Shown: in pieces, positions 40,101 to 56,250 of the stretch | Position numbering within the stretch: the stretch's first letter is position 1 | Layout: every line of letters begins with the position of its first letter | DNA from: Apostichopus japonicus | Lineage: Eukaryota; Echinodermata; Holothuroidea; Aspidochirotida; Stichopodidae | Reading direction: 5' to 3' | Length of the DNA: 64,000 bases | Assembly (NCBI RefSeq): GCF_037975245.1 | Contig: NC_092575.1 | Coordinates: 10,570,001 to 10,634,000, forward strand | Program-made: the position numbers and the translations under genes | The notes under the pieces: generated by a model | Database searches by the model: none | What the model was told of the DNA's origin: nothing | The model's input: the letters and a program-made list of their open reading frames with translations, nothing else

Positions 40101-41509
40101 GTCATTTTGCCCAACCTTGCTGATTATTTCGACTAACATTGATTAAACATTATACTTCAATATAACGGACGGGGATACTTCTATGGGTTTGGTCAATTTA
40201 ATAAGGAAACGTTCGGGAATTGCTAACGTTACGGGATACGAACTGAATATTCAGGAAACTTGAAGTCGTGGTTGTAGTTGATAGGATGTATCAGTGTTTT
40301 AGGGGTTAGGTTTGATAGGTTTTTATGGAGACCGATTCCCTTTTGTTTGTATAACATTATAATAACACTATGTAGAACTAGATTAACACCTAATCTAGTT
40401 CTATAACTTCCATTGTATGCGTCACCGCCTAAGGTAGTATAATCCTCCCATTACACCCAAAATAACTGCTCAGACTCCAATCGATATCCAACGGAGACCA
40501 TTTTATCTACCTACCACGAAGTAATATAACCCAAAATAAATCAAATTGAACTAGTGAAATAGAAAAAGTGATATTATTCTGACTGAATATGAGTAAAAAA
40601 ATGGTTGGTCGAAATGACCAACAAGGTTGGGTGAAATGACCATGCTGGATGGACGAAATGACCATGCTAGTTGGGCGAAATGGCAGTTGGGCGAAATGGT
40701 TGTTGGGCGAAGTGACCAGAAAGCTTTAGGACTATGTGGCAAGATTCCCTGTGGCTCCCTTGCATGGCATTAGAGTAACGAGCCATCAAGCTCCAGTAGA
40801 ATATTCTGTTGTATTTCTATTCCATGCTTCATATGACAAGACACAATTTTCCATTTCATAACCCACGGTTACCTAGCATTAAATTTACTGTTATCAGAGG
40901 TGTATGACAAGAGGGGGAGGGGTGGGGGTGGGTATGGGAGATGTTGAGATATGATTAAAGTGAGATTATTGGCAACCATTGAAATATTAGAGCAATATGA
41001 CATTAACTATGAGAGTCATGGAGACTGGAGTTGGAGAGTTTTCGATATTTGTAACTAGCATACAAAAAAAACCCCAATGATTTAAATGCTCCTCCCTTAA
41101 ATGCCCGGAACAAAATAGACAATAATTGACTTGCATGTTCATCATGATTTTACTTAACCATGAACTAACATAGGCAAGTTTTGAAATACATGAGTGTTTA
41201 TTGGGTTCGCTCTGCAACAATGTGGAAACTGGGATTCAGACATTCTACTTGCATAATTAATTTATTTGACTGTGGGATGTGTGTTACTACTTGTACATTG
41301 ATGAACTAATGTATGGAAAGGTTATGTAGGAAAAGAAGGTCATCACCTGTTCATGTTCTAATGAAGACATTGCTTAATAATTAAAAAACTTAAAAATGAT
41401 ATAAAAGTAAGATGGCATATATGATGTCATATTTCTAAATTTAATTTATCCTTTTCTATTAATCAAGTGTGCTCCAGATGAAGAAGCAGAAGATGAGGAT
41501 TATGACTGA
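31165..41509 (+). CDS. RAD1: Checkpoint clamp component RAD1, complete, 8 exons, 284 aa
   Basis: RAD1 is the PCNA-like subunit of the nuclear 9-1-1 clamp (RAD9-RAD1-HUS1), loaded at damaged DNA by RAD17-RFC to activate ATR signalling through TOPBP1. Exons: 31165-31281, 33186-33341, 34496-34590, 35623-35734, 36165-36287, 37970-38034, 39421-39565 and 41468-41509. All have canonical splice sites and matching phases, giving 284 aa (human 282). Conserved blocks are easy to see: QYVLIAKLDNVRN near the N-terminus, ENGLKVTVETAKC, NAFLQSEVFQEY, INLTILM, DETLDFNFCSANVVNKI, ELDMTSEVLEI, MSPDKPYLRLSTFG, and DHRGFLSLQYMIRNEDGQ before FVEYYCAPDEE and the acidic tail. The ATG has A at -3. No frameshift or missing segment was found, so the gene looks functional. 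Intron lengths range from about 0.4 to 2.9 kb; several contain transposon remnants. Confidence 0.97.
31795..32320 (+). mobile_element. LINE (CR1/L2-like) reverse-transcriptase 3' end, degenerate
   Basis: In RAD1 intron 1. Conceptual translation in shifting frames gives FVHAFITSNIDYCNSLLW, then IQNAAARLITS, LYQLHFVAHR and NTRLRSYGDLSL followed by GPVHWKLLPLSIRNSTSV. These match in order the C-terminal part of non-LTR retrotransposon ORF2. At least two frameshifts and stops show it is dead. Same strand as RAD1. Confidence 0.85.
34690..34975 (+). mobile_element. LINE 3' end remnant
   Basis: In RAD1 intron 3. The end of an ORF2-like frame (SFGNRTFSIYAP, then a shifted frame with LWKRL) leads to a tail reading CTATAAATATAATTGATTGATAG, the typical LINE 3' end with a short ATTG repeat. 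Heavily decayed. Confidence 0.5.
38566..39162. mobile_element. hAT-like MITE in RAD1 intron 6
   Basis: Left end CAGCGGTTCATTACCTTGGG and right end read inward CAGTGTTTCTCAAAC are diverged hAT-style termini. Flanking octamers GGATAAAG and GGTTAATG agree at 6 of 8 positions, consistent with an old target duplication. No ORF. Confidence 0.6.
40005..40719. mobile_element. Foldback-type element with repetitive GCCCAAC arms, 715 bp
   Basis: In RAD1 intron 7. Inverted arms of about 120-135 bp begin CTGGTCACTT(A/C)GCCCAACAACC. Each arm is built of a 20-24-bp monomer containing GGTCATTTCGCCCAACC. The central 450 bp is unique and includes a perfect 13-bp-arm palindrome at about 40375-40405. No ORF and no convincing target duplication. 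Confidence 0.8.
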
Positions 41510-42583
41510 ACTGAAGATGCCTTTAGCATCTCGCAAATATGAGGAATAATTAAGATGTGCATCAGCATCTCATGTCCTTGAGGTCTTGATGTGGAATGAG
41601 AAGAACATCGACAAAGATGAGGATGGCATATTAGAAGTGTGACCCCTGTCGGTGCAGGAAATCTTGGTGGAACAGAAACAGAGATATGAACACTGTTGAT
41701 GAATGATGAGATTTCAAAGATATTGTACTTGTCATATGCTGACTGTTGTATCACATAGCTGATAGATAAGCCAGAGTAATTGTCACTGACAGTAACCAGC
41801 AACAAGCTACATACTTGTCATTTTCAGGAGTGATTGATTGATGCTGAGAAGATAAAACCCTTGTCATAAAAATGGGATACATTATTGCTTGACATGAGGG
41901 ATATAAAAAGTGGACTCAAATTGCATCATCTTACTGTAGATGGCCTAGGAAACCATTGGTGTGAATACCCTTGGTCTTTGATGCCTCATAAACTTGGTGA
42001 AGCCCTGTCACCACTGAAACCATGGGAAGGAGAGGAGGGAGGGGCATTAGACCTTTGGTTCACCATGAAAATTATTGTTTTTTGGCAGTATATGAAAACT
42101 TTGGTATCATTTGTAAGAAGAAAAGAATTTATGAAAATAATAACTGTATACACGAACATTCCAAGTGAGATAATTGTCAATCTTGTCAATCTCAGTCCAA
42201 AAATGTCTTTTTTTTAAGAGAGAATTTCAGCAGCATATAAGTAGCATAGCATAAGTGCCTGCTAAGAAGCAATGTAACTTTATGTCTGTGGATGGTTGGA
42301 TCATTAGATTTGCCATGGATGTAATTTTGTTTCAGTGAGGTTCAAACTTAGATTGAGTGCTCAGTAAGAATCATTGTACAGTATTTCAGTTCACTTTGAA
42401 AGCTGTCTGGTTAATCTGACAGCACAGCAAATATGAAGATGATAACATTCCAAATTTAACTGCTGGTGTATTCTTTAGATCTGCTTTAGTTTTGAACTAA
42501 ATGTCGATCGCTTGTACCTGGGTACGAATGTAATCATCAATTTTGTAATGTAATGGAAAATAATCTTTGAAAACATAGATGCA

Positions 42584-42589
42584 AATAAA
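42584..42589 (+). terminator. Poly(A) signal of RAD1
   Basis: AATAAA about 1,075 nt after the RAD1 stop codon, followed by an AT-rich stretch with TTTTATTG. The first good signal in the presumed 3' UTR. Nothing else gene-like lies between 41510 and here; the open frames at 41885-42217 look like chance frames in UTR. Confidence 0.65.
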
Positions 42590-42734
42590 ATGCAATTTTA
42601 TTGTAATTTACTGTTAGTTATCATTAGTCAGTTACAAATTACATGTTCAAGAAGAGAACACTCATCTTATACAAACTGCTGTAAGGGGGAATATTAAAAC
42701 AGGTTTATAGGCATTTTTGCTTTAAGTGAACAAG

Positions 42735-42808
42735 TAACCAGGGAGGTAACCAGCTGGAAAGGTAACCGACTGGGGAGGCAACCAGCGGGGAAGGTAACCA
42801 GCTGGTTA
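42735..42808. repeat. 16-bp tandem repeat
   Basis: Five copies of GGTAACCAGC(T)GGGGA variants just beyond the RAD1 poly(A) signal. Confidence 0.8.
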
Positions 42809-42809
42809 A

Positions 42810-45288
42810 TTATAATTTATCTGACTTGTGGTTTTGTCCTAAATGTTTCCCTTTGGATTGAAAACAAAGAGGTCTGTGAAGTCCTTGTATACAAACTGGT
42901 AACATGGAAACTGCAACATTGCAAGGATATGATTCTAAAAAGTCTAAGTACAGATAAGTTAACTTTCAAGGGGCTGGGATTGTTTGAAGTCAAGTTGACC
43001 TTCTAACTGTAAAGTTTGTTCCTCCTGGTTTGTGTGAAAACCCATCAAAAGTGTACTTTTTCATAAGTTAGATGTGTCCCTCATTGTTAATAAAAATACT
43101 GGTTTTCCATTTATTATTACGTGAAATTTTACCCATAGAAGTTTGTGATCTCTGCCCCCACCCCTCCTCCGATTGACCCTATCCCAGCCGCCTCTGACTC
43201 CAGAGCAACATTCCTCTCATATCATGTTTCAAAGATGTACTGCTATTGAAGATAAGGAAACATCCATTGACCCAAAAGGGGTTAAGTTCAATAGCGCCAT
43301 CTGTTTCATCCTCTCCTTTCTTATACTTAGATAGCGCGCTCGCATTCGAGAATGGTATCGGCGCAGAAATATAGAGCAATAGATATATTGCAATTTATCA
43401 AAATGAGATTGTGTCAATTCCGGATATAAAGCAATATTATCGTGGACTTCAACTTACGTGCACATTATCGCCAGCTTTGCTTTAGGAAGATTTTCGTTCG
43501 CTGGACAAGCCGGTTGCCAAGTTGGGGGGGGGGGGGGGTGGGGAGAGGGAGGGCACATTTCGTAGCTGATGTCTGTTTACACGAAAAATAATATTTTTCA
43601 ACATTTCTTTATGTTCCGATAACTCGTAGTGGTGAAATGTAAACAGCAAGTGACAAATTTCGTTGATACTTTCCAAAGACGAGACAGAATGCAAATGGAC
43701 TTTTTTACAATCACTTTATTTATGCTGTTTGAAAAAAAGTAATAATATAACAAATATTTTTATTTATGCATTTACACGAACCAGACGCACTGCATCCAAT
43801 GTATTTATATTGTATTTATAGATATGTATAAACGTATGCATGACGTCATAGGATAATGTATACCCATTGATTTTCTTGGTTTGTCTTCCATTTTTAAAGG
43901 TTTTCAGTAATGGCCCAACTTTTAACGTCCTGCAACTGGCTAAAGGCTTTTTGAAAAAAAACTTTCCTGGTGAGTTTGACATTCCAACTTGAAAATAAGC
44001 AATGTATAATCAACCAATTAAACATCGCAACTGGAAAAACATTGTTTTATTTACTTGGAACGCGTAAAAAGGTAACGGCTCTACCGCCTGACTTGACGAT
44101 GACGGTGTGCCGTAGATGTGACTATTCACTCTCCCCCCTGATCCCCCCCCCCCCGCCAACAACCACGCACCTCTCTATTTCGTTCATTGCTCCGCGGTCA
44201 ATGTTCCCTTTTTACATCGTGTAGTTCTATTTTAAAAACCTTGATGATTATTCACACATTTTATGTCAATTGTAGATCCGTGCTTCCTCTCTCGGAGCTG
44301 ACTTTATTTAATTCTATGTATAGTTGCGAGACCTCCCTAAAGGTTACTCCATCGATTTCCTACGACGCCGTGCTCAAGAACCGTGTGACAGATTGAAGGA
44401 CTGTTCAGTCAAGCTTTTTAACGACGAATTTGGACGGTTAATTAATGTGTACATCGACGGGCCAAGACTTCTTTCGCTAATGTTCACTTTCAAATATGGT
44501 ACATGAATTTTAATATCCATAATCATGTTATACTGGAGCAGTGACACAACCATTCTCTCACAAATGTCACTTTCAAAATGAAAAATTTCAAATATCACGT
44601 CAGTTTGCGAATATTATGGTGAACAATTGCAAGCCTCCCTTATGTTTTTTAGGGGGAGGTTGCAGTTGGGTTATTTTCAAAATCATAGATCCATTTCCAA
44701 AAAGAGGGTTACTAAAATGGTCACAAACTTAATAAAAAAAGGTGAAAAATTGTTAACTTTATTTCTTAATATCTATATTATATCATTGCATAGTATTCAC
44801 CTTGGTGATCTCAATGTTTCTTTCCTAGACTGAGCATTATAAGGCAGTATAGTGATCGTGGGTGTCTCCAAGAGATCTTTAATTTTACTTCATTACATAG
44901 TTATTTTAATTAACATGAAAAACAAATGTGAGATCAAAAAGTATAGCCTAGGCCTAATTACTGTTTCATACGATGTTTCTGAAGGGGACACGGGAGTTCG
45001 CACCCGCCTAGTGACGTCACTGCCCATGTAATGTACACTATCAGTATCTGCTTATTGCCTCATAGTATATACGGGTATATCATGTTCACTTACACAATAT
45101 AAACCGTCTCTTTGTGAACTGTATTGGCCCAGCAGTTAACATGATGGAAGATAATGTTTGAGGAAGCTTATCCCACAACATATTTGCAGGGCTGGACAGT
45201 CATGTCATATCATGTCAAATCAAGTCAACTGAATCGTTCAAAGTCATGTCATCTTTACGTGTCGATTAAAAGTTCCGTCTCATTACAA
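42810..45288. other. Intergenic region between convergent RAD1 and receptor genes
   Basis: Only the unassigned frame at 44324-44506 and G/C runs near 43530 and 44140 stand out. Confidence 0.5.
44324..44506 (+). other. Unassigned exon-like open frame
   Basis: After a TAG acceptor-like site, a 60-codon frame runs to TGA with more coding-like composition than its surroundings (LRDLPKGYSIDFLRRRAQEP, then DCSVKLFNDEFGRL). I do not recognise the protein. It sits between the tail-to-tail RAD1 and receptor genes; it may be a transposon ORF remnant, a terminal exon or a chance frame. Confidence 0.2.
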
Positions 45289-45655
45289 TTAAAGGCATTG
45301 AAGACTCGCCCCAAACCACGTGCGGAAATCTGAAAAAGTTAACTTTCTGTTGCTTGCAAGTGACGTTTTGTTTGTGTCGCTACAAAATGCAGACAGTAAT
45401 GAAACGTGATACCTTGTTATCTTTAGCTGGACCTGAGATGTCCATCGCTGTATCTATGTACACTGTGCTGTGGGTATTGACCGCAGCTGTATGTACTAAC
45501 TGTACACTAGTGTCTAATTACCGACGGTAGCAAGCTGTGTGTGTATTTTCTGGGATCGATGGTGGTGTCTAACACTTCTGTTACACCTAATTCGAAACTT
45601 GGTCAGATTACCGGCATTAGACGTTTCTTTTTGCGCGAGTCTTCACACCCTTTAA
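45289..45655 (+). mobile_element. TTAA-type MITE, copy 2, next to the receptor stop codon
   Basis: Same family and orientation as 2658-3023. TTAA at both ends (45289-45292 and 45652-45655) and inverted ends AGGCATTGAAGACTCGC / AGGGTGTGAAGACTCGC. TTAA target sites are typical of piggyBac-type transposases. It ends 25 bp beyond the stop codon of the minus-strand receptor exon, so it probably lies in that gene's 3' UTR. Confidence 0.88.
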
Positions 45656-45679
45656 GTCACCAAGTCCTGACCTGTCCAG

Positions 45680-50179
<4,500 letters not shown>

Positions 50180-50353
50180 CTACATTAAAAGTGAATTAAC
50201 ATATTGTACCTAATGCGATAGTAATGTAGCCTATACTGTAGTTACATGCATGTAACAATGAGTATAATAATGTATAGTTAAGTGACCAGGGGCGTCAATC
50301 CGATTTGAAACGTGGGGGGGACGGAATCGATTCGAGTGTTCCGGCCGTAAGTA

Positions 50354-50395
50354 CTATCTAAGCGGAGCGCCACCATCGGTTGGCGCGCAGCGTAC
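50354..50395 (+). repeat. GCGGAGCGCC hairpin repeat, copy 3
   Basis: Same core, followed by CAGATTGCAGGAAACGGCACTTC. The unit probably begins near 50287 (CAGGGGCGTCAATCC). It sits just past the receptor mini-exon. Confidence 0.75.
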
Positions 50396-51056
50396 AAGAA
50401 AATTTTTCTTCTGGCAGACCCCTCAGATTGCAGGAAACGGCACTTCCCGTGCATTATGGCAGAAAGCAACACCCCTAAAATTGATAAAAATTTCCGGCAA
50501 TTTTTTATTTTGGGAAATATTCTCGAAGGAAGTGATCGCCATTTATTCCTAAGTTTACCAATTCCTCGTCTCCCAGAAGCGCCCAACATTTAAGATATCG
50601 AAACATTTTCGTGTTGGCTGATCCATGATCACCGCCCATCAAGGGCGGCGGAAGCACTTTTAATCTGGGGGGGGGGGGGCACCGACATCAAAGGGCACTT
50701 TGCAGCAATTCGATTGGACTGATGCAGCCTTATATTTAGTACCCTTTACAACTCTTATTGTATTATCTTATTTGTGTACACACATCACTCCATCAACGCC
50801 CCCCACCCCCCCTCTCAAGGAAAATATGCATACTAGCACTGCAATATCCAATGTGCAAATTGAGGAACAAGTTTTCTTTTGAGACAAAATGAGGCGAAAT
50901 CATGCTAATTGCTAATGTAGGAATCTTCCGAATTAGAGTTTATTTCTTGTTAATATCTTAACAAATTTGTTTCATTCGAAATAGTTTTGAGTTTGACCCA
51001 CAGAAATTCACTAAGAGTCAGAGGCGTAGCCAGGAGTTGCAAACTTGTATGCACGA

Positions 51057-51098
51057 CTATCTGAGCGGAGCGCCACCATCGGTTGGCGCGGAGCGTAG
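51057..51098 (+). repeat. GCGGAGCGCC hairpin repeat, copy 4
   Basis: Same core, preceded by GAGGCGTAGCCAGGAGTT (51020) and followed by CAGATGGCCGGAAAAAGGCCCTTC. The GGCGTAGCCAGGA start is typical of short transposon ends in marine invertebrates. Confidence 0.75.
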
Positions 51099-51605
51099 TA
51101 GAAAATTTTTGGTTTTACAAACCCCTCAGATGGCCGGAAAAAGGCCCTTCCCGAGTGTTCATTCTGGTTCACTGGCCTCTTGCTAACTTGAGACACCTCA
51201 ATTTTTATGTAGAAAATGGGCACATTTTTAACCTGGGGAAAAGTGGAGGCACGTGCCCCCTGTGCCACCCGTTTCCGCCGCCCTTGCCGCCCATGCCCGT
51301 GAGAAGTGGTGACTGGGTGAAGAAAAAGCCATGCCGTTTGAAAACATGGGCAGAAAAAGTGAAAGTAGCGAAACCTAAGGTAAAACGCGCGATAACGAAG
51401 TGATTATTTTCCAGGTTAATTGAGACTGTATCAAACGCGAGCTTAGGACAAACATATTCAAAGGTAATGGCATTACTAATCCCGATATGTCGTCTTTGAG
51501 GTGTGTGGAAAATCCGCAACGACCATCAAAGAGCAATTGAATATTTAGTCTACTTTTCGATTTCGAAAACACTTTTTTTTTAAATTATGACAAAATTTTA
51601 TGACA

Positions 51606-52652
51606 CGTTTGATTTTTTTTGGGGGGGGGGCCTGTGCCCCCCGGGCCGCGAATTTTTTTTTCCCAAACAGGTTTGCAATTACGGAGTCTTCAGCCAATCA
51701 GATTGCTCGTGACGTCAGCATAAATAATAGCCACCGCTTGGAAGTTCGAAGACATATACTGGGTTACACACTGACACTTGATTTAGTCTAGTTAAGGGGT
51801 TTCCCTTCAAACGCCCTAACTTTACTTTTAATGCTTGGATTACATGTTGACCTCACTTATGATACATACGCTACATTCTATTTGGTTCGTCTTTACGTTA
51901 TCCACGATACGTGAGCCGTTTTATCGAAATCAGAATTCGTTTCGTGGAATGGGTAGGCCTACACTAAAAGCAACTTCACGACGCGAGTTCACAAGTCTTG
52001 AGTGAATATACGCAAACAGTATAGTGTGATATATTTCCGTCACTGCACTGTGTACAGAGTTTAATGCTTGGATTACATGTTGACCTCACTTATGATACAT
52101 ACGCTACCTTCTATTTGGTTCGTGTTTACGTTATCCACGATTCGTGAGCCGTTCTATTGCAATCAGAATTCGTTTCGTGGAATGGGTAGGCCTACACTAA
52201 AAGCGACTTCACGACGCGAGTCTTGAGTAAATATACGCAAAACAGTATAGTGTATAGTATGATATATTTCCGTCACTGCACTATGTACAGAGTTATAATA
52301 CATATAGGCCTACAGCGCATGTGTGATGTACCCTGTACGAAACATTCACTGAGCGATGTTATCGATTAATGCCTTCACAGAAAACTTCGATCAAAGTAGA
52401 TCATACAATACTAGTGTGCTAAATATGTCGACACCAATTGCAAACATATCTAAATATATGTACGAAAAGCTACGGGTAATTTTGAACGGGTATATCTTCG
52501 TTGCAACAAATGGATGCAGAACCTCGAAGTGAAGGTTTCTATGGTGATGACGTAACTTTTCCGACCAATCATGAACGACTATTTACGCACACTTGCAAAC
52601 CTGTTTGGGAAAAAAAAATTCGCCCCGGGCCCCAATGGGCACGACGCCACTG
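51606..52652. mobile_element. TIR element, about 1.05 kb, with internal tandem duplication
   Basis: An exact 28-bp inverted repeat (AATTTTTTTTTCCCAAACAG on to GTTTGCAA) lies at 51651-51678 and 52593-52620, with CCCGGGCC(C/G)CG outside each arm and an outer right end reading inward CAGTGGCGTCGTGCCC. Inside is a 233-bp unit repeated twice in tandem (from 51827 and 52060). No ORF. Confidence 0.8.
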
Positions 52653-52681
52653 ACCCCAGGGCCTCAGATATAGGCCCATTG

Positions 52682-52960
52682 CAGGAGTGGGCAACCTTTT
52701 GAATGAATGGGCCAGATTTTAGGAGTGAAAGATTGACAGGGCCGCACCTACACTCTAAACACAATCTAGTCAAGCGAGGCTAAAGTCTAGTCATATCGAC
52801 TGGTTTACGTTAGTCAACGATTATCCCGCTATAATCTTGGTAGAGATGCCTTCACGACTAACCCAAAAGGTCGCCTGACCAGAACATAATGGTCACAGTT
52901 CTATTTTAATCTGGTCCTACAATAAATGTCAGCACTGGGACGAAACTCACTAGTCAATCA
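52682..52960 (+). mobile_element. hAT-like left terminus with CTAGTC subterminal motifs
   Basis: Begins CAGGAGTGGGCAACCTTTTG and continues GGGCCAGATTTTAGG and GGGCCGCAC, as in hAT elements with CAGGGGTGGGCAAC ends. Then comes CACTCTAAACACAATCTAGTC and diverged TAGTC/GACTGG motifs that match, inverted, those at 62330-62790. Confidence 0.6.
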
Positions 52961-54750
52961 GGATGATATATTCGTCATATGAAAAAGCGCGGGAAAATAT
53001 TAACAATTGTAGCGTCACGGTACGGCCTAGCGTACTGCACTGAACTATAGTACATTGTACACATACGTACACGACGAGCAAGGAACGTACAGCAGGGAGT
53101 TAGCAGCCAGACGGTTACGGTACGAAAAATCAAAAAAATATTATCATCCAGTGATATTGTCAGTAACCATTGCAAGGTTAGTATATTAGACCAGTTTTCT
53201 TTGGCCAGTGTCGTTTGTTAGTCACTTAAAAAGTATATAGTATATTAGACCATAAAGTGTGTATTTTCGATTATTCCAACTTGTGTACGAACAAGCTAAG
53301 ATCTAGGTCCTAGGCTAGGCCTATCATGCAGTAGCTATAGGCGAATTGCCTAACGTTAAACCTAATGACGTTAAGCTGCCTTGTAGTTGTAGTACAGTAG
53401 TTGTACAGCACAGTTTATCGTAACAGTAGGCCTCCGTATATTTACAGTATCATGGTGGCCCCGGTATTCACGCGTTTCTCATGTTTGCAATGGATCATTT
53501 CTTTACAAAATAACAAACCTAAATTAAACTTAATATTTATAATCTGTATAAGAAACTTAAGCCTTAGGGGGATAGGACCTTGGCTATATTATTCTTGAAA
53601 TATTTTAGGGGGATAAATTCACAGCAGTGTTTCTCCTGCACTTTCAGGGGGGACATAGCCTAGGCTTAGGTCCTAGGCCATATTATTTATACCTAGATTA
53701 GGTTTGAGTTAGGGTTAGCCTCCAATTAGGGTCACCCTAAGATAACGAATTAACTAGACTAGTGTGTATGGGATTGTGTAGTTGCGTGCGAAACTGTGAC
53801 ACTAAATAAGCTGATTATTCCTAGGGCCCTATAGCCCCCCCCCCCCCCAGGCCTAGCCCTAAATAGTTTTTTTAAAATACAGAGGCTAGGCCTATGTTTC
53901 ATACGAAACATCAACTGAACATGACGCCAATCTTTTATTACCAGTTTGTCCACTGACCATCCTATCCAACAATCCCGTTAACAATTCACAGGAGAATACA
54001 CTCCCCCTTCCAAAATAAACATTGGGGACCTTGGAGAAATCTAACAGCCTATTGCTGCCACAGCTGTGTCATATCAATTTATAGGCCTAGTTGTCAGTAA
54101 TATAGAGGGGGAATATTTCTGGACAATTGCACTGACTTGTCCGGAATTTTTGGCTAAAATTTGTTATTTATTCTAGCGACAGTTTTTTCTGCTATTTTTT
54201 AAGTTTGTACAAAACAGTTCCGATTCAGAACAAAGGTGGGTGGGTGTTTAATTTGTTGTAGCTGTTTGTAGGGAGTCATATATCCTTGGACTAGGCTTTT
54301 TTCAAGATGGAATATTCCTCGCTTTACCTGTGGTACCGTGAACCGCAGTTGATCCCCCTAGGCTAACCCTAATTCCATTGGAAATAAAATAGGACATCTT
54401 TTACGGGGTGTTTCATTCAACTTTTTGGAAATACTACAATTTCAAACATAAATGTATTTGGTTATCATTGTACACTTGACAAATGAAAATGTAGCTACCA
54501 TAGCGGATTGATTAACGTTTGCACATGTTTCTTTTTTATACAGGTATCAAATGCATTCAGGCTTCTGTATCACTGCATAGTAATTTCACTTCCATTTCTA
54601 CTGTACATTTTAGTAATGGGATGTGATTAAATAGTTGAATTGTGACTGGTATCGTACCGTACATGTTTACCCACATGCTGTACAAAATATGCACATGAAC
54701 ATTAGGGATGTGAACAAATAACAAAAGTTGTATGTCTATCACATTGGCAG
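52961..54750. other. Region upstream of SAMD3-like blocks
   Basis: No 5' exon was found. CpG-containing sequence at 53000-53110 could be a former promoter. Confidence 0.4.
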
Positions 54751-55794
54751 ATAGACGTCGTTTAATTGTGGAAGAGGATGCTACTAGCGAAGTGGTTAAG
54801 AAAGTCTGTCCTTGGCTATTTGAAGATGAAGAGGTACTGTATGAATATTTCTTTGTAGATATTATTTATTATACAGTAGTCTGTGTAAAAGTAAAATTCA
54901 ATCTTGTGGTTTCAAAAGTTATGGACATTTGAATATATTCACTTTATGCCCACCACTTGTTCGAACCACGACTTTGTTTTTCAAAAATCAATTCAAGACA
55001 GTGTTGCGCTAAGCAGCGCGATTGCAGGATTCCCACACTTTTTTTGCTGATACCGCTATTGGGAATTTGTAGGGGGGATGTTCCCCTTAAAAAGAAACCA
55101 TTTTGTTTTATTCTGAGCTAGAGCCCGATCTATACCTTTATCAGCAAGATCACTCCGCAAAACCTCATGTCCTCATCCCAAGACTTGGGGAGCCTACTGC
55201 TCCTACATTGACCAGCTACAGTAGTCTCTCTCTACTTCTTTACCAATTCGCATCTTCCATCCCTTTCGACATGTCTAAACCGTCTCAATCTACGTCTCTG
55301 AACATAATCCCGAATATGTGTTAGTCCTAAGCGATCTCTTTACTTCTCAGGTGAATTTACCATATGTACTGTATAATATCTAATTGATCTCATTTAACCA
55401 TAGATACTACTTGAATTAAAGCGACTTGAAGGAAAGACGACAATGGCACAGTTGCTTGGTGAAGGGCTTTCCAAGTATGGAGATGCCATAATCCGCTGCA
55501 CTTTGAAGATGAAGCATCCCACTGTCATAGATACATCCATGGAGAAGGACGAGGGTGCCCGTTAAGGTACATTAGTAACAATTCAATCTGTAATTCACTA
55601 TTCAAGTGATTATCACCCAGGTATGTGCTGGGTCTTCAAAATGGACTACGAGCAAAGTCTGAGGCAGGGGTGGATGCAAAATATGTCTTGGTAAGGGGGT
55701 ATAACCATTCAGATGTATGGTAGTGAAAAATAAACACCTTCATTAGACATTAACGTTTTGCATCATACAGTCTGAGGAAAATATGGCGCATCCG

Positions 55795-56250
55795 TACATA
55801 CTCAGACTGTGGTAGCACTAAAAGGCTAGTGCACGCATTTGTCTCTTCACATCTTGACTCTTGCAACAGACTCATTTATGGACTGCCAAATAAGCTCCAG
55901 CGTTGTACGAGCTGCCAGGTTGGTTACCTTATCTAGGAAGTGTGAACACATAACCCCCATCCTTGTAAATCTCCACTGGTTACAAGTGAAGAAGCGTATC
56001 ATGTGTAAGTTAATGCTTTTGACCTACAAAATATTAAATAAACTTGCTCCATACTATCTATGTAAACTTCTCAATATCAATGAACCGGTACATATTCTCA
56101 GGTCAAATGCTGCTACAACACTTATTGTACAAATGTCAGCACCATTACTTACGGTGAGAGTTCTTTTTTCAGCAGCTGCTAAACTCTGAAACCAACTACC
56201 ACCACATGTTTGAAATGCTAAATCTATATGTAAATTTAGGACCTTGTTAA
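55795..56250 (+). mobile_element. LINE reverse-transcriptase fragment, degenerate
   Basis: In the intron after the second SAMD3-like block. Translation gives LVHAFVSSHLDSCNRLIYGL and, after a frameshift, HITPILVNLHWLQVKKRI, LLTYKILNKLAPYYL and FSAAAKL. These are hallmark blocks of the ORF2 C-terminal region, here with a frameshift and a stop before the expected LW motif. Confidence 0.85.

Noticed and set aside
41885-42217. 110-codon plus-strand ORF after RAD1
   Set aside because: It lies in the RAD1 3' UTR before the poly(A) signal and has no recognisable domain.
50278-50589. Minus-strand ORFs sharing APRQPMVALRLDS (also at 27514, 28675 and 51011)
   Set aside because: The shared peptide is only the translation of the conserved 42-bp hairpin repeat; the flanking frames are not conserved.
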